A stretch of DNA of 64,000 bases from Streptomyces sp. RKND-216 (lineage in GTDB: Bacteria; Actinomycetota; Actinomycetes; Streptomycetales; Streptomycetaceae), in NCBI RefSeq assembly GCF_004795255.1, contig NZ_SSBQ01000002.1, forward strand, positions 787,001 to 851,000, in the 5' to 3' direction. A model generated the notes under the pieces. The model was not told the origin of the DNA. It searched no databases and saw only the letters and a program-made list of their open reading frames with translations. Below, one piece after another: positions 12,001-33,498 of this stretch. Position 1 is the first letter of the stretch; every line of letters starts with the position of its first letter. Made by a program: the position numbers and the translations under genes.

Positions 12001-14626
12001 CCCCGCCGGCCTCCTCGCCACCCAGCTCGACCACTGGCGCCACACCCTGGCCGGCCTGCCCGAAGAACTCACCCTGCCCACCGACCGGCCACGCCCCGCA
12101 CAGCCCAGCGGCCACGGCGCCGACGCCCCCCTGACCCTGGACGCCGCCACCCACGCCCGTGTGGTGGAGCTCGCGCGGGAGACCGGCACCACCGTCTTCA
12201 TGGTCCTCCACGCAGCCCTCGCCGCCACCCTCACCCGCCTCGGCGCCGGCACCGACATCCCCCTCGGCACCCCCGTCGCCGGACGCACCGACCAAGCCCT
12301 CGACCACCTCATCGGCTTCTTCGTCAACACCCTCGTCCTGCGCACCGACACCAGCGGCAACCCCACCTTCCGCACCCTCCTGCACCGCGTACGCAACACC
12401 GACCTCACCGCCTACGCCCACCAGGACCTCCCCTTCGAAACCCTCGTCGAAGACCTCAACCCGACCCGCACCCTCACCCACCACCCCCTCTTCCAGACCA
12501 TGCTCGTCCTCCAGAACAACGCCACCACCGACATCGACCTTCCAGGACTGGACGCAGAGCTGGCTCCGGTGGCGAACACGGAGGCGAAGTTCGATCTGAC
12601 GGTGGCGGTGACCGAGCACACCGACGCCGACGGGCACCCGGCAGGTCTGACCGGTCACGCCGAATACGCCACCGACCTCTACGACCACACCACCATCGAA
12701 AAGCTTCTGGACCGCCTCACCCGGCTCCTCACCACCGCCACCACCCACCCCGACAACCCGATCGGCACCATCAACCTCCTCACCCCCGAGGAACACACCA
12801 CCTGGCACGCAAGGGCAACCCGCACCACCGCGACCACCGGGCCCCTCACCCTCACCCACGCCTTCCAGGCCACCGCTGATCGGTTTCCGGACCTGACCGC
12901 GCTGATCTGTGGTGAGCAGAGCTTGACCTACCGCGAGGTGGACGAGGCCGCCAACCGTCTGGCCCACCACCTGCGCGCCTGCGGGGTGTCCCGCGGGGAC
13001 ACCGTCGCCGTCCTCCTCGACCGCGACCTCCCCCTGGCCACCACCACCCTCGCCGTCCTCAAAACCGGCGCCGCCTACACCCTCCTCGACCCCGACTTCC
13101 CCACCACCCGCCTGACCACCATCACCCACCACTCCCACGCCACCCACCTCATCACCACCACCAGCCACAACACCCAATGGCTGGACGACGCGACCCAGGT
13201 AGTCCTCCTGGACCGCGACGAGGCGACCATCACCACACAGCCGGCCACACCACCGGACGTGGCGATCACACCGGAAGACACCGCCTGCGTGATGTTCACC
13301 TCCGGCTCCACCGGCACCCCCAAAGGCGTCGCCACCCCCCACCAAGCGCTCACCACCACCCTCACCCACCAGCACTTCACCACCACCACACCCGGCGACA
13401 CCTGGCTCCAGTGCTCCCCCATCCCCTGGGACGCCTACGCCCTCGAACTCTTCACCCCCCTCCTCCACGGCGCCACCTGCATCCTCCAACCCGGAACCCG
13501 CCCCGACCCCGACACCATCGCCAACCTCATCACCACCCACCAACCCACCCACCTCCACCTCTCCGCCAGCCTCTTCAACCACCTCCTCGACACCCACCCC
13601 CACCTCCTCAACCACACCCACCACACCCTCACCGGCGGCGAACCCCTCTCCGTCCCCCACATCACCAAAGCCCTCAACAACCACCCCCACCTCACCCTCA
13701 CCAACGGCTACTCACCCGTCGAATCCACCATCTTCACCACCACCCACACCATCACCCCCGAGGACACCCAACGCCCCACCATCCCCATCGGCACCCCCCT
13801 CCCCACCAAAAACACCCTCCTCCTCGACCCCCACCTCAACCCCGTCCCACCCGGCACCATCGGCGAGATCTACATGACCGGCACCGGACTCGCCCACGGC
13901 TACACCCACCAACCCGCCCTCACCGCCGAACGCTTCACCGCCAACCCCCACGGCCACCCCGGCGAGCGCATGTACCGCACCGGCGACCTCGCCCGCCAAC
14001 TCCCCAACGGCACCCTCGAATACCACGGCCGCACCGACCACCAAATCAAAATCCGCGGCTACCGCATCGAACCCACCGAAATACAAACCACACTCACCAA
14101 CCACCCCCACATCCGCCACACCGCAGTCCTCCCCCACCAACCCACCCCCGGCAACACCCAACTCGTCGCCTACATCGTCCCCGAGAAGGGAGCGAGCCTG
14201 GCGGTCTCCGACCTGCACCGTCACGCCGACGAGCAGCTCCCCGAGCACCTGCGTCCCCGCACCTACGTGTTCCTCGACGCGCTACCGCTGACCCCCAACG
14301 GCAAACTCGACCGCGCCGCCCTCCCCACACCCCAGCAGCCCGCCACCACCACCGGCCGCCCGCCCCGCACCCCCCGCGAAGAGATCCTCTGCACCCTCTT
14401 CGCCGACGTCCTCGGCCTCGACACCGTCGGCGCCGACGACAACTTCTTCCACCTCGGCGGACACAGCCTGCTGGGAGTCCGGCTCATCAGCCGCATCCGC
14501 TCGGCCTGCCGGGCCGAGTTGTCCATCACGTCCCTGTTCGAAGCCCCCACTCCGGCCGCGCTCGCGCTGCGCACGGAGAACGCGGCGAAGGCCCGGCCGG
14601 CGCTGCGCCGGCGGGCCCGGTCCTGA
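95..14626 (+). CDS. Nonribosomal peptide synthetase, modules 1-5 (A-PCP-(C-A-PCP)4)
   Basis: A 4843-residue multimodular NRPS. It starts directly with an adenylation domain, so module 1 loads the first amino acid. Carrier serines in GGHSL motifs are near residues 565, 1625, 2680, 3734 and 4791. Condensation His motifs (HHIAGDG or HHIVSDG) are near 747, 1807, 2862 and 3915, all intact. Pocket residues read by hand against GrsA positions are DALHLGGIFK (A1, A3 and A5, identical), DALYMGGVFK (A2) and DGLWMGGVFK (A4). A2 and A4 resemble valine codes such as DALWMGGVFK; A1/3/5 match no code I know well. Core A5 is NGYSPVE or NGYGPVE rather than YGPTE. There is no E, MT, Cy or TE domain. The start is uncertain: ATG at 95 has no Shine-Dalgarno sequence, while GTG at 110 sits nine bases after GGAG (97-100) and may be the true start. 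The gene ends in the same frame as the next NRPS gene. Confidence 0.96.
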   Translation: MEMVTVSSSSVENLSQMPPSATWSCVHEAFEATAHRFPDLTALICGEQSLTYREVDEAANRLAHHLRACGVSRGDTVAVLLDRDLPLATTTLAVLKTGAAYTLLDPDFPTTRLTTITHHSHATHLLTTTSHNTQWLDDATQVVLLDRDEATITTQPATPPDIPITPEDTACVMFTSGSTGTPKGVATPHQALTTTLTHQHFTTTTPGDTWLQCSPIPWDAYALELFTPLLHGATCILQPGTRPDPDTIANLITTHQPTHLHLSASLFNHLLDTHPHLLNHTHHTLTGGEPLSVPHITKALNNHPHLTLTNGYSPVESTIFTTTHTITPEDTQRPTIPIGTPLPTKNTLLLDPHLNPVPPGTIGEIYMTGTGLAHGYTHQPALTAERFTANPHGHPGERMYRTGDLARQLPNGTLEYHGRTDHQIKIRGYRIEPTEIQTTLTNHPHIRHTAVLPHQPTPGNTQLVAYIVPESGVEITPGELRRYVSGRLPEYMVPSTYVFLDALPLTPNGKLDRAALPTPDFRSTATEGRAPETPLERRLCTLYAEILDLAEVGADADFLQLGGHSLLAARLVARIRSVLDAEIGVGDVLRSPTVAELASVVAGAPSARPALTAGPRPQHVPPAHAQRRIWLLDQAAGPSSLYNVPFTVRLHGEPDQGCLRDALLDVITRHEALRTVFPAPDGEPHQHLLESRDVTLRWGVSRVAPEDVDGAVRAEAARPFDLAEESPFRARLFSTGDGAHVLLLVLHHIAGDGWSVGPLLRDLSAAYTARTRGHAPDWDELPIQYADYTLWQHELLGDPDDPGSLLATQLEHWRHTLTGLPEELTLPVPGRRSDDSARAGAALPLHLPAELHARVVELARETGTTVFMVLHAALAATLTRLGAGTDIPLGTPVAGRTDQALEHLVGFFVNTLVLRTDTSGNPTFRTLLHRVRDTDLAAYAHQDLPFETLVEDLNPARAAGRNPLFQTMLVLQNNATGTLRMAGVEAEAPQVLALDSAKFDITVDVTEQHDDGEPAGLTGTLTTATDLFDRRAAEDFAERWTRLIEAMTTDPGATIGDVDMLTAAEREALRSERQAVRRGPVTGTVQETFASAADRHPDATALVCEQERLTYRELDQAANRLAHHLRSSGVTRGDTVAILLQRDAGLVVALLAVLKAGAGYTLLDPHFPAARLRAVTDQADVSHVLSTTAHDAGWRNDATQLVLLDRDAAAIGNLPATPPALTVSSEDTACVMFTSGSTGTPKGVVTPHRALVGTVLGQSYADFGAGETWLQCSPISWDAFALELFGPLFHGGTCVLHPGNRVDPAKVAALIRQHRVTTAYLSSGLFSHLLDNHPAAFEGVRVLMSGGERLSPPHFARALREYPGTRFVNGYGPVEAAVFATAHAISPQDPASGSIPVGRALAGKPVHVLDARLREVPPGVLGEVYVAGLGLAHGYAGLPGPTAECFVADPYGPPGSVMYRTGDLARRRADGTIEHHGRADDQLKIRGFRIDPAEVAGALAGHPDVRQAVVTPYTSEATGSVQLVAHVVGRRGSAPVDTAALRRYAEEHLPPHLLPASYVPLDALPLTASGKVDRRALPEPERASASQGPQPATPRERALCALFCEVLGLDTVSVRDDFFHLGGHSLLAARLSSRVRATMGVETGVADVFRFPTVSALAARLETAERAKPPLSRYARPDALPLSSAQQRLWFLEEAQGPNASYHVPFLLHLRGEPDVSALREAVRDVVRRHEALRTVYPVTNGVPRQHIVPVSAARDLWQQRECGEQEADALIQEATVLPFDLSSEVPFRARLFRSAPDEHVLLLVLHHIAGDGWSVGPLLRDLGTAYTARSNGRSPDWDKLPVQYADYTLWQRELLGDPDNPGSLLATQLDHWRHTLAGLPEELTLPTDRPRPAQPSGHGADAPLTLDAATHARVVELARETGTTVFMVLHAALAATLTRLGAGTDIPLGTPVAGRTDQALDHLIGFFVNTLVLRTDTSGNPTFRTLLHRVRNTDLTAYAHQDLPFETLVEDLNPTRTLTHHPLFQVMLALQDEEAPPALPGLEVSVEHPSRGTAKFDLTVAVTEHTDADGCPAGLSGHAEYATDLYDHTTVEKLLDRLTRLLTTATTHPDDPIGTINLLTPEEHTTWHARATRTTATTGPLTLTHAFQTTADRFPDLTALVCGEQSLTYREVDEAANRLAHHLRACGVSRGDTVAVLLDRDLPLATTTLAVLKTGAAYTLLDPDFPTTRLTTITHHSHATHLLTTTSHNTQWLDDATQVVLLDRDEATIAAQPATPPDIPITPEDTACVMFTSGSTGTPKGVATPHQALTTTLTHQHFTTTTPGDTWLQCSPIPWDAYALELFTPLLHGATCILQPGTRPDPDTIANLITTHQPTHLHLSASLFNHLLDTHPHLLNHTHHTLTGGEPLSVPHITKALNNHPHLTLTNGYSPVESTIFTTTHTITSEDTQRPTIPIGTPLPTKNTLLLDPHLNPVPPGTIGEIYMTGTGLAHGYTHQPALTAERFTANPHGHPGERMYRTGDLARQLPNGTLEYHGRTDHQIKIRGYRIEPTEIQTTLSGYPSVQQAAVLPRDDHNGTTRLVAYVVAEEGTTSATLRSRLAERLPEYMVPSAYVFLDALPLTPNGKLDRAALPTPQQPATTTGRPPRTPREEILCTLFADVLGLDTVGADDNFFHLGGHSLLAARLISRIRATLGVEAGIRDLFGAPTVEGLAGRLSDTQEARTPLHPACRPPRIPLSHAQQRLWFLDATEGGDAAYQVPWTVHLRGPLDADRLRRAAKDVVARHEVLRTVFPAPDGEPHQHILPSDDFHLSWSVVDCAEDEVAAAVEAESARLFDLERDVPLRAHLLRVSAQEHVLLLVMHHIVSDGWSMPVLLRDLSATYSARSDGEAPGWEELPVQYADYTLWQRELLGDPDDPGSLLATQLDHWRHTLAGLPDRIELPADRTATAEADRTGGLHRFQLDAATHARVVELARETGTTVFMVLHAALAATLTRLGAGTDIPLGTPVAGRTDQALDHLIGFFVNTLVLRTDTSGNPTFRTLLHRVRNTDLTAYAHQDLPFETLVEDLNPTRTLTHHPLFQTMLVLQNNATTDIDLPGLDADSTPVPVSTAKFDLSFLLTETRGEDGSPGGVDGVLEYATALFDAETVDRTAQRFVRLLTQVVADPDLRVGSVAVLEEAEHRVLLSEAAGAATPYPADRCLHELFEERAAAAPDAPVLFFADRTVTFGDLDASANRLARLLLRRGVRRGDRVGVLLPRGPEFVTALLAALKAGAAYVPLDPEHPAERTRTVLSEAGVRAVVSDEALSTRIPEGPDVVRVDRDVEALHAEDCRKPAVTVSADDVACVLYTSGSTGRPKGVATPHRATVRTFFGQDYVAFGPGEVSLQCAPVSWDGLTLELWPSLLHGGACVLAPGQTPEPLSIADLVRRHAVTTMWLSAGLFAVMADDHPEVFDTLRQVMTGGEAPSVAHVHAVRRRHAGLRLVHGYGPVESMVFATTHPVSPADADRAVLPIGRPLANTQVHLLDEAGAPVPHGVVGELYVAGDGLAHGYLRRPAATAERFVACPFGPPGARMYRTGDLARRRADGELEFVGRADDQVKIRGFRVELGEVEATVAAHPDVEKALVTVREDQAGQRHLVAYLVGSADVAELHAHARAKLPDSMVPSVFVPLEALPLTPNGKVDRRALPEPEFRGSAPYRAPRTAHQEILCGVFAELLGRDVVGVDDDFFRIGGHSLLAARLSARVRGVLGVELSIRDVFRCPTVAGLAGLIGSAEAARPALQRVERPTALPASPAQRRLWFLDLTRITGSAYHVAHTLRLAGDLDRVALAAALTDLVGRHEALRTVFSEEDGLVHQHVLPGPDTVELPFGTPDAEDVDGAVRTEAARPFDLSSEVPFRARLFRSAPDEHVLLLVLHHIAGDGWSVGPLLRDLGTAYTARREGRSPDWDELPVQYADYTLWQRELLGDPDDPAGLLATQLDHWRHTLAGLPEELTLPTDRPRPAQPSGHGADAPLTLDAATHARVVELARETGTTVFMVLHAALAATLTRLGAGTDIPLGTPVAGRTDQALDHLIGFFVNTLVLRTDTSGNPTFRTLLHRVRNTDLTAYAHQDLPFETLVEDLNPTRTLTHHPLFQTMLVLQNNATTDIDLPGLDAELAPVANTEAKFDLTVAVTEHTDADGHPAGLTGHAEYATDLYDHTTIEKLLDRLTRLLTTATTHPDNPIGTINLLTPEEHTTWHARATRTTATTGPLTLTHAFQATADRFPDLTALICGEQSLTYREVDEAANRLAHHLRACGVSRGDTVAVLLDRDLPLATTTLAVLKTGAAYTLLDPDFPTTRLTTITHHSHATHLITTTSHNTQWLDDATQVVLLDRDEATITTQPATPPDVAITPEDTACVMFTSGSTGTPKGVATPHQALTTTLTHQHFTTTTPGDTWLQCSPIPWDAYALELFTPLLHGATCILQPGTRPDPDTIANLITTHQPTHLHLSASLFNHLLDTHPHLLNHTHHTLTGGEPLSVPHITKALNNHPHLTLTNGYSPVESTIFTTTHTITPEDTQRPTIPIGTPLPTKNTLLLDPHLNPVPPGTIGEIYMTGTGLAHGYTHQPALTAERFTANPHGHPGERMYRTGDLARQLPNGTLEYHGRTDHQIKIRGYRIEPTEIQTTLTNHPHIRHTAVLPHQPTPGNTQLVAYIVPEKGASLAVSDLHRHADEQLPEHLRPRTYVFLDALPLTPNGKLDRAALPTPQQPATTTGRPPRTPREEILCTLFADVLGLDTVGADDNFFHLGGHSLLGVRLISRIRSACRAELSITSLFEAPTPAALALRTENAAKARPALRRRARS
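187..1503 (+). repeat. Near-identical adenylation-domain block, copy 1 (module 1)
   Basis: A roughly 1.3 kb block of A1 recurs almost base for base at 12868-14184 and, slightly shorter, at 6541-7767. It runs from just before the sequence encoding [13 protein letters not shown] to the start of the A10 region. The plus strand is extremely C-rich, with ACC, CAC and CCC codons dominating, so the protein is unusually rich in His, Thr and Pro compared with A2, A4 and A6-A8. Differences from copy 3 are a few scattered bases, for example around 570-590. Confidence 0.9.
5449..6172 (+). repeat. Near-identical condensation-domain block, copy 1 (module 3)
   Basis: About 720 bp covering the latter two thirds of the module-3 condensation domain, including the His motif. 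It matches 11773-12497 in module 5 with only scattered changes. Shorter parts of the same block (the stretch encoding [16 protein letters not shown] and onwards) also recur in the condensation domains of modules 2, 4 and 7, the last lying in the second gene. Confidence 0.88.
6541..7767 (+). repeat. Near-identical adenylation-domain block, copy 2 (module 3)
   Basis: Second copy of the C-rich adenylation block, offset 6354 bases from copy 1. It diverges from the other two at about 7767, where the sub-domain linker changes. It then rejoins copy 3 from about 7945 through the module-3 carrier domain to about 8140. Confidence 0.9.
11773..12497 (+). repeat. Near-identical condensation-domain block, copy 2 (module 5)
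   Basis: Partner of 5449-6172 at an offset of about 6324 bases. The linker after it (12578-12866) also matches the linker before A3 (6250-6540). The duplicated unit therefore runs from the condensation domain into the following adenylation domain. Confidence 0.88.
12868..14184 (+). repeat. Near-identical adenylation-domain block, copy 3 (module 5)
   Basis: Third copy of the adenylation block, offset 12681 bases from copy 1 and 6327 from copy 2. After a diverged linker, the carrier-domain region 14280-14475 again matches module 3 (7945-8140). Confidence 0.9.
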
Positions 14627-14635
14627 GGAGCGTCC

Positions 14636-24940
<10,305 letters not shown>

Positions 24941-25020
24941 CCGCGCCCGTGCCCGTACGGCCCGCCCCCGCTCTTCACCACCCACGACCCACCGAACACC
25001 ACACCGAGAAGGAGCCCGAC

Positions 25021-25434
25021 ATGACCGTCGTTCACCCCGCACAGCCCGCCGAGGCCCGCGCCACCGGCACCGAGAGCGCCGAGTCCTCCGAGAGCACCGT
25101 GCGTCGCTACTACGACCTGGTCGACAGCGGCGACGTCGCCGGCCTCGTCTCCCTGTTCACGCCGGACGCCACCTACCACCGGCCCGGCTACCGGCCGATG
25201 GTGGGCCACGAGGCGATGACCAGCTTCTACTCCGGGGAGCGCGTCATCAAGGAGGGCCGGCACACCCTGGACACGGTCGTGGAGCACGGTGCCCGGATCG
25301 CCGTGCACGGCGAATTCAACGGCGTGCTCCGGGACGAGAGCACGGTGAGCCTGCGCTTCGCCGACTTCTTCCAGGTAGCGGGGGACGGCCGGTTCAGCCG
25401 CCGCGACACCTTCTTCTTCGCCCCCCTGGTCTGA
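25021..25434 (+). CDS. NTF2/SnoaL-like small protein
   Basis: A 137-residue protein. Its core, starting near residue 25 with TVRRYYDLVDSGDVAGLVSL and followed by FTPDATYHRPGY, is typical of the NTF2/SnoaL/ketosteroid-isomerase fold. That fold gives a small alpha+beta cone used for isomerisation, cyclisation, hydrolysis or ligand binding. It lies 80 bases after the NRPS with a good ribosome-binding site (GAAGGAG, seven bases before the ATG), so it is probably co-transcribed. No reaction can be assigned from sequence. A tailoring or substrate-forming role for the peptide is possible. Family assignment is fairly secure; function is unknown. Confidence 0.8.
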   Translation: MTVVHPAQPAEARATGTESAESSESTVRRYYDLVDSGDVAGLVSLFTPDATYHRPGYRPMVGHEAMTSFYSGERVIKEGRHTLDTVVEHGARIAVHGEFNGVLRDESTVSLRFADFFQVAGDGRFSRRDTFFFAPLV

Positions 25435-25553
25435 GCGGGGCCTCCCCCGTCGCGGGCCTCCCCGCAGGCGCCACGCCTCCCGCACCGCACCACCCGCACC
25501 ACCCGCACTGTCACACATCGACACGAACCATCACGAACGGAAAGGACCTCCGC

Positions 25554-26636
25554 ATGACCCTCACCGCCCCTGAAGGCTCCGTCGCTCCGCCCGTCGCACA
25601 GCAGCCCGCCCGTCGCCCGGGCCACGGCGACGCGTTCACCGCGCACATGGTCGCCACCGACTGGACCGCGTCCCGGGGCTGGGCCACTCCCGAACTGCAG
25701 CCCCTGGAGAACCTCAGTCTGCACCCCGGGACGCTCGGCCTGCACTACGCGCAGGTGGTCTTCGAAGGGCTCAAGGCGCACCGCCGGGTGGACGGCGGCA
25801 TGTCCGTCTTCCGCCCCTGGGACCACGCCCGCCGGTTCCGGCGTTCGGCGCGCCGGCTGGCGATGCCGGAACTGCCGGAGGAGCTGTTCGTCTCGTCGAT
25901 CGAGCAGCTGGTCGCGACGGACGAGGGGATGCTGTCCGACGACCCGTCGCACAGCATCTACCTGCGGCCGCTGATGTTCGGTGCCGACGCCAACCTGATG
26001 CTGCGGCCCTCGGAGCAGTACCGGTACCTGCTCATGGCGTTCGTCGCCGGCGGCTTCTTCGGCCAGGACGTCGAGACCGTCTCGGTCTGGGTCAGTCACG
26101 AGCACAGCCGCGCCATCCCCGGCGGCACCGGGAACGTCAAGTGCGCCGGCAACTACGCCGGCTCGTTCGTGGCCCAGCGCGCCGCCCAGGAGGCCGGCTG
26201 CCAGCAGGTGGTGTGGCTGGACCCGGTGGAGCGCCGCTGGGTGGAGGAGATGGGCGGCATGAACATGTTCTTCGTCCGGGGCAGCGGCCCCGGCGCGGAG
26301 ATCGTCACGCCGGAGCTGAGCGGTTCGCTGCTGCCCGGCGTCACCCGCGACACGCTGCTGGCGCTCGCCGAGCGGGCCGGCTACACGGCCAGGGAGGAAC
26401 GCATCAGCCTGGACCAGTGGCGTGACGAGTGCGCCCGCGGCGTCATCACGGAGGTCTTCGCCTCGGGCACGGCGGCCGTGGTGACGCCGGTCGGCGAGGT
26501 GCGCGACGAGGGCGGCGACTGGGTCATCGGCGACGGCAGGCCGGGGCCGGTCACCCTGCAGCTGCGGCAGCAGCTGGTCGACCTCCACCACGGCACCCTA
26601 GCGGACCCCGACGGCTGGCTGCACCGCATCTCCTGA
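25554..26636 (+). CDS. ilvE: Branched-chain amino acid aminotransferase
   Basis: A 360-residue PLP fold-type IV transaminase, the usual length for bacterial BCAT. The PLP lysine lies in GNVKCAGNYAG (K196). VVFEGLKA (about 69-76), the EMGGMN segment and ITEVFASGTAAVVTPV are family hallmarks. It interconverts Leu, Ile and Val with their 2-oxoacids using 2-oxoglutarate/glutamate. It follows the NTF2-like gene by 119 bases on the same strand, with GGAAAGGA before the ATG, and a strong hairpin lies just downstream. Its position suggests a pathway copy that supplies branched-chain or related residues to the NRPS (Leu at position 7, Val-like at 2 and 4). That role is inferred, and it could equally be the housekeeping ilvE. 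Confidence 0.92.
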   Translation: MTLTAPEGSVAPPVAQQPARRPGHGDAFTAHMVATDWTASRGWATPELQPLENLSLHPGTLGLHYAQVVFEGLKAHRRVDGGMSVFRPWDHARRFRRSARRLAMPELPEELFVSSIEQLVATDEGMLSDDPSHSIYLRPLMFGADANLMLRPSEQYRYLLMAFVAGGFFGQDVETVSVWVSHEHSRAIPGGTGNVKCAGNYAGSFVAQRAAQEAGCQQVVWLDPVERRWVEEMGGMNMFFVRGSGPGAEIVTPELSGSLLPGVTRDTLLALAERAGYTAREERISLDQWRDECARGVITEVFASGTAAVVTPVGEVRDEGGDWVIGDGRPGPVTLQLRQQLVDLHHGTLADPDGWLHRIS

Positions 26637-26656
26637 CGTCACCGGGTGCCCGGGTG

Positions 26657-26701
26657 CCCGGGTGCCGGTGCGGGGCATGTCACCCGTCACCGGCACCCGG
26701 G
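26657..26701 (+). terminator. Strong inverted repeat, probable terminator after the NRPS operon
   Basis: A perfect 14-base inverted repeat (arms 26657-26670 and 26688-26701, cccgggtgccggtg and its complement) with a 17-base loop. It is preceded by short direct repeats of gtgcccgg. It sits between the aminotransferase and mutA, about 20 bases after the stop. There is no clear T-tract, as is common in high-GC actinobacteria. Confidence 0.65.
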
Positions 26702-26817
26702 GGAGACCGGTGGAACCGGCGCGCCTCTCACATCCCGGCCCTCCCCGGGGCACACGGACCGGGCTGAGAGAAGAAGGTCACAGCTTGGTCCTCTGCAGTT
26801 CCCTAGTCGATCTGTCT

Positions 26818-26830
26818 TAGCATCCGACCA
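26818..26830 (+). promoter_or_regulatory. Possible -10 element (TAGCAT) of a leaderless mutA transcript
   Basis: TAGCAT at 26818-26823 lies six bases before the mutA ATG (26830), and no Shine-Dalgarno sequence precedes the ATG. This spacing fits a transcript starting at or next to the start codon. I could not find a convincing -35 element, so this is tentative. Confidence 0.3.
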
Positions 26831-28637
26831 TGACGGCCCCGCCTGACGACCGGCTCGAGCTGGCTTCCGAGTTCCCCGACGTGACCCATGAGCAGTGGCA
26901 GCGCCTAGTGGCGGGCGTACTGCGGAAGACGGGCAAGGACATCGAGGGGGCCGAGGCCGAGAAAGCGCTGTCCACCGCGGTGGAGGACGGCATCGCCACT
27001 CTGCCGCTGTACACCGCCGCCGACCCCGCTCCCGACCCGGGACTGCCGGGGTTCGCGCCGTTCGTCCGCGGCGGCCGGGCCGAGGGGAACACCGTCGGCG
27101 GCTGGGGCGTACGGCAGCGACACGCGGGAGCCGACAGGTCCGCGGTGCTCGCGGACCTGGAGAACGGCGTCACCTCGCTGTGGCTCTCGGTGGGCGAGGA
27201 CAGCATCCCGGTCGACGCACTCGCCCGGGTCCTCGACGGCGTCTACCTCGACCTGGCACCCGTCGTCCTGGACGCGGGCGCCGCTTTCGAGCCCGCCGCG
27301 CGGGAGCTGCTGCGCCTGTGCACCGAACGGGGCGTGGCCGAGGACGCGGTCCGGGGCAACCTCGGGGGTGACCCGCTGGGCCACCAGGCCCGCACCGGAC
27401 AGGAGACCGGCTTCGCGGCGGTGACCTCCCTCGCCCGGCAGTGCACCGAGCAGTACCCGCACCTGCGGGCCCTGACGGTTGACGCGATGCCGTACCACGA
27501 GGCCGGCGGGTCGGCCGCCCAGGAACTGGGCTGCGCGCTCGCCACCGGGGTGGCCTCCCTACGGGAGCTGACCGCTGCCGGGCTCAGCGCGGCCGAGGCG
27601 TGCGCGCAGCTGGAGTTCCGCTTCGCGGCGACCGCCGACCAGTTCCTGACCATCGCCAAGCTGCGGGCTGCGCGCCGCCTGTGGGCGAGGGTGGCGGAGG
27701 TCTGCGGGGTGCCGGAGGCGGGTGCGCAGGTGCAGCACGCGGTGACGTCGCCGGTGATGATGACGCGCCGGGACCCGTGGGTGAACATGCTGCGGACGAC
27801 GGTCGCGGCGCTTGCCGCCGGAGCGGGCGGCGCCGACTCCGTGACCGTGCTGCCCTTCGACCACGCGCTGGGTCTGCCGGACGCGTTCGCGCGCCGCATC
27901 GCCCGCAACACCTCGACGATCCTCATCGAGGAGTCGCACCTCGCCCGGGTGACCGACCCGGCCGGCGGCTCCTGGTACGTGGAACACCTCACGGACGAAC
28001 TCGCCCGCAAGGGCTGGGAGTTCTTCCGGACGATCGAGCGGGCGGGCGGGCAGGCCGCAGCCCTGCGGTCGGGCCGGCTGGCAGAGGAGCTGTCGGACAC
28101 CTGGCAGGCCCGGAGCGGCCGGCTCGCCCGGCGTCGCGAGCCCGTCACCGGTGTCAGCGAGTTCCCCCACCTCGACGAGAAGCCCCTCGTACGCGACCCC
28201 GCGCCCGGACGGCCCGCCGGTGGTCTGCCGCGCGTGCGCCGCGACGACGCGTACGAGGCCCTGCGGGCCCGGTCCGACGCCCACCTGGCCGCTGCCGGCC
28301 GCCGGCCGCGCGTCTTCCTGGCGACGATCGGCCCGGCCGCCGCGCACACGGCGCGCGCCTCCTTCGCCTCCAATCTCTTCCAGGCCGGCGGCATCGAGCC
28401 CGTCACACAGGGAACGTTTCGGGAGAGCGGCACCACCGAGGTCTGCCTCTGCTCCAGCGACGAGCTGTACGAGGAGCACGCGCAGGCCGTGGCCGAGGAG
28501 CTGCGGGCCGCCGGTGCCTCGCACGTGTTCCTCGCCGGGCGCCCCGGGCCGTACCCGGGCGTCGACACCTACGTGCACGCCGGATGCGACGCCGTCGCCG
28601 TGCTCTCCGCCGTCCTCGACCGCAGGGAAGAGTCCCG

Positions 28638-28641
<4 letters not shown>
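26830..28641 (+). CDS. mutA: Methylmalonyl-CoA mutase small (beta) subunit
   Basis: A 603-residue homologue of the non-catalytic mutase subunit. The middle retains the TIM-barrel-like region ([50 protein letters not shown]). The C-terminal B12-like domain lacks the DxHxxG cobalamin-binding motif, as expected for this subunit. It forms the heterodimer that interconverts (R)-methylmalonyl-CoA and succinyl-CoA. The ATG of the large-subunit gene overlaps its stop (ATGA), so the two are translationally coupled. There is no Shine-Dalgarno sequence before the ATG. Confidence 0.93.
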
Positions 28642-30812
<2,171 letters not shown>

Positions 30813-30817
30813 AGCCC

Positions 30818-31831
30818 ATGGCCATCGACCTCGACACGTACGTCAAGGGCGTCCTCGCGGGGAAGCGGGCCGTCGTCGCGCGCGCCATCACGCTCGTGGA
30901 GTCCACGCGCCCGCAGCACCGCGCGCTCGCGCAGGAGCTGCTGACCGAACTCCTGCCGCACAGCGGCCGGGCGCGTCGGATCGGCGTCAGCGGCGTACCG
31001 GGCGTGGGCAAGTCGACGTTCATCGACGCGTTCGGCACGATGCTCACCTCGCTCGGGCACCGGGTGGCGGTCCTGGCGGTCGACCCCTCGTCCAGCCGCA
31101 CGGGGGGCTCCATCCTCGGCGACAAGACCCGCATGGAACGGCTCGCCGTCGACCCGGCGGCCTTCGTCCGCCCCTCCCCCACCGCCGGCACGCTCGGCGG
31201 GGTGGCCAGGGCGAGCCGCGAGTCGCTCGTGGTGATGGAGGCAGCCGGCTACGACGTGGTGCTGGTGGAGACGGTCGGGGTCGGCCAGTCGGAGACCGCG
31301 GTCGCGAACATGGTCGACTCGTTCCTGCTGCTCACACTGGCCCGTACCGGCGACCAGCTGCAGGGCATCAAGAAGGGCGTCCTGGAACTCGCCGACGTCA
31401 TCGCCGTCAACAAGGCGGACGGCCCGCACGAACGCGAAGCCCGCGCCGCCGGGCGCGAACTGGCGGGCGCACTGCGGCTGATGCACGGCAAGGACGCGTT
31501 CTGGACGCCGCCCGTGCTCAGTTGCAGCGCCCGGGAGTCGACCGGCCTGGACACCGTCTGGGAACGCCTGGAGGAGCACCGGTCCCGGCTGGAGGCGTCC
31601 GGCCGCCTTGCGGGGAAGCGCCGCGACCAGCAGGTCGACTGGACCTGGGCGATGGTCCGCGACGAACTCCTCGGCCGCCTCCATGCCGACCCCGAGGTCC
31701 GGCGCCTCTCCCCCGCCCTGGAACAGCAGGTCAGGGACGGCGACCTGACGGCGACCCGGGCGGCCGAGCACATCCTCGACGCGTTCCGCGCGGCCCCGTC
31801 GCAGGGCGCCGCCGACGACGGCCGGAGCTGA
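30818..31831 (+). CDS. meaB: MeaB G3E-family GTPase, methylmalonyl-CoA mutase chaperone
   Basis: A 337-residue P-loop GTPase with Walker A GVPGVGKST (about residues 61-69), the DPSSSRTGGSILGDKTRM segment, VETVGVGQSE (switch region) and the guanine-binding motif NKAD. MeaB/MMAA proteins gate cofactor loading of methylmalonyl-CoA mutase and help eject damaged cobalamin. It starts five bases after mutB, giving the classic mutA-mutB-meaB operon. The length is normal for the family. Confidence 0.95.
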   Translation: MAIDLDTYVKGVLAGKRAVVARAITLVESTRPQHRALAQELLTELLPHSGRARRIGVSGVPGVGKSTFIDAFGTMLTSLGHRVAVLAVDPSSSRTGGSILGDKTRMERLAVDPAAFVRPSPTAGTLGGVARASRESLVVMEAAGYDVVLVETVGVGQSETAVANMVDSFLLLTLARTGDQLQGIKKGVLELADVIAVNKADGPHEREARAAGRELAGALRLMHGKDAFWTPPVLSCSARESTGLDTVWERLEEHRSRLEASGRLAGKRRDQQVDWTWAMVRDELLGRLHADPEVRRLSPALEQQVRDGDLTATRAAEHILDAFRAAPSQGAADDGRS

Positions 31832-31837
31832 CCCCGG

Positions 31838-31868
31838 CCGGGGCTCCGGTTTGCGGCCGGAGCCCCGG
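31838..31868. terminator. Inverted repeat between convergent meaB and the AbgT-family gene
   Basis: A perfect 12-base inverted repeat, arms 31838-31849 (ccggggctccgg) and 31857-31868, with a seven-base loop. It lies in the 47-base gap between convergent genes and can work as a bidirectional terminator. Confidence 0.65.
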
Positions 31869-31878
31869 GAGCCGCGGG

Positions 31879-33423
31879 TCAGGACAGGTGGAGCGCCTCG
31901 CCGGGACCGATGGGTATGCCGAGGAGCAGCCAGGCCACGAACAGCAGCATCCAGCCGACGTAGAACGCCACGGTGTACGGCAGGACCAGCGCGAAGAGGG
32001 TTCCCAGGCCCGCCCGCCTGTCGTACTGCTGGATGAAGCCGAGCATGATCGCGACGTACGGGCTCAGCGGGACGATGCAGTTCGTCGACGAGTCGGCTAT
32101 GCGGTAGGCGAGCTGCACGTAGGCCGGGTTGACGTCCTGCAGCATGAACATCGGTACGAAGATGGGCGCTTCGATGGCCCACAGCCCGGAACCGCTCGCG
32201 ATGAGAAGGCTCAGCACGAGGGTGATCAGGCTGAAGCCGACGAGCCCGCCCACACCCGAGACGTCCAGGCTCTCCATCAGCTCGGCGCCGTTGACGGCGA
32301 CCCACAGGCCGAGCCGGCTCCACTCGAAGTAGGCGATGGCCTGCGCTGCGGCGAAGATCAGGACGAGGAAGCCGCCGAGGTTCTTCGCGGCCTCCGCCAT
32401 GTACCTGGGCACGTCGCCGCTGCTGCGCAGCGCGTTGACGGTGACACCGTAGGCCACCGCCCCCACCACGAACAGCAGGAAGAGCAGCGGGACGATGCCG
32501 TCCAGGAGCGGCGACTCGACCAGCGAGCCGCCCTCGCCCCGCAGCGGCGAGGAGGAGGGAATCACGCACGCGACGACGAAGAGCAGGTAGGCACCGATCG
32601 CCAGCAGGGCGTTGCGCAGGCCCCGGCGCTGCTCGGGAGTCACCTGGGACCGTTCCAGGGCTGCGGCGTCGTCCTCCTCGTCCTCGCCCCGGTAGGTGCC
32701 CAGACGGGGTTCCACGATCTTCTCGGTGACGAACACGCCGATGAGGGTGAGGACCACGACCGAGGCGACCATGAAGTACCAGTTCGCGACCGGGGACACC
32801 TCGGCCCCGGAGTCCACGATGCCGGCGGCCTCGGTGGAGAGCCCGGACAGCAGAACGTCGGTGCCGGCGACGAAGAAGTTCGCCGAGAATCCGGCGCCGG
32901 CCGCGGTGAACCCGGCGGCAAGCCCCGCCAGCGGATGCCGGCCCACGGCGCGGAAGACGAGCGCCGCCAGCGGCGGGATGACGATGAAGGCCGCGTCGGA
33001 CGCGAGGTTTCCGCAAATGCCGGTGAGGACGACGGCGGCCGTCACCAGGCGGGGCGGCGCGGCCAGGATCACCCGTTTGACGGCCGACTCGATCAGTCCG
33101 ACCTGCTGGGCGAGGCCGATGCCGAGCATCATGACCACCACCAGGCCCAGCGGCGGGAACTGCACGAAGTTGTCGAGCGCCGACGTCAGCATGTAGACGA
33201 GGCCGTCACCCGTGAGCAGGCTGCGGACAGGCTCGGTCTCGCCGCTCTCCGGGTTCTCCACGGTGACGTCGAACAGGCTCGTCACACCGGAGGCGACGAT
33301 GACGAGGAGGGCGAGATAGACGAACAGGATGAACGGGTGGGGGAGTTTGTTGCCGACCCGTTCGATGCCGCCGAGCATCCTGCTGGAGACATCGTTGGCG
33401 CGACTTCTCAAGGTGAGCGGCAT
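31879..33423 (-). CDS. AbgT-family transporter
   Basis: A 514-residue polytopic membrane protein of the AbgT family (named for the p-aminobenzoyl-glutamate transporter). About ten hydrophobic segments are visible, beginning with HPFILFVYLALLVIVASG near residue 30. Family-like stretches include GICGNLASDAAFIVIPPLAA, the re-entrant AGFSANFFVAGTD region and SSTNCIVPLSPYVAIMLGF near the C-terminus. It should carry a small carboxylated substrate across the cytoplasmic membrane. It is the last gene of a minus-strand operon with a cyclic amidohydrolase, an IclR regulator and an M20 enzyme, so its cargo may be a ureide, hydantoin or carbamoyl amino acid rather than a folate fragment. ATG at 33423 is preferred because GAAGG lies just upstream; GTG at 33435 is an in-frame alternative. 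Confidence 0.9.
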   Translation of the reverse strand: MPLTLRSRANDVSSRMLGGIERVGNKLPHPFILFVYLALLVIVASGVTSLFDVTVENPESGETEPVRSLLTGDGLVYMLTSALDNFVQFPPLGLVVVMMLGIGLAQQVGLIESAVKRVILAAPPRLVTAAVVLTGICGNLASDAAFIVIPPLAALVFRAVGRHPLAGLAAGFTAAGAGFSANFFVAGTDVLLSGLSTEAAGIVDSGAEVSPVANWYFMVASVVVLTLIGVFVTEKIVEPRLGTYRGEDEEDDAAALERSQVTPEQRRGLRNALLAIGAYLLFVVACVIPSSSPLRGEGGSLVESPLLDGIVPLLFLLFVVGAVAYGVTVNALRSSGDVPRYMAEAAKNLGGFLVLIFAAAQAIAYFEWSRLGLWVAVNGAELMESLDVSGVGGLVGFSLITLVLSLLIASGSGLWAIEAPIFVPMFMLQDVNPAYVQLAYRIADSSTNCIVPLSPYVAIMLGFIQQYDRRAGLGTLFALVLPYTVAFYVGWMLLFVAWLLLGIPIGPGEALHLS

Positions 33424-33498
33424 GGGAACCTTCACTTTCGGATGAGCGGACCCTCGGGGACGGTGTTTCCGGGAGACACCGGGTCCGCTGAGCGGGGG

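Noticed and set aside
187..14184. C-rich repeated text in the first NRPS considered as a CRISPR-like or satellite array
   Set aside because: The repeats are 1.2-1.3 kb coding blocks spaced more than 6 kb apart within one frame and encode adenylation domains. There are no short repeats with unique spacers.
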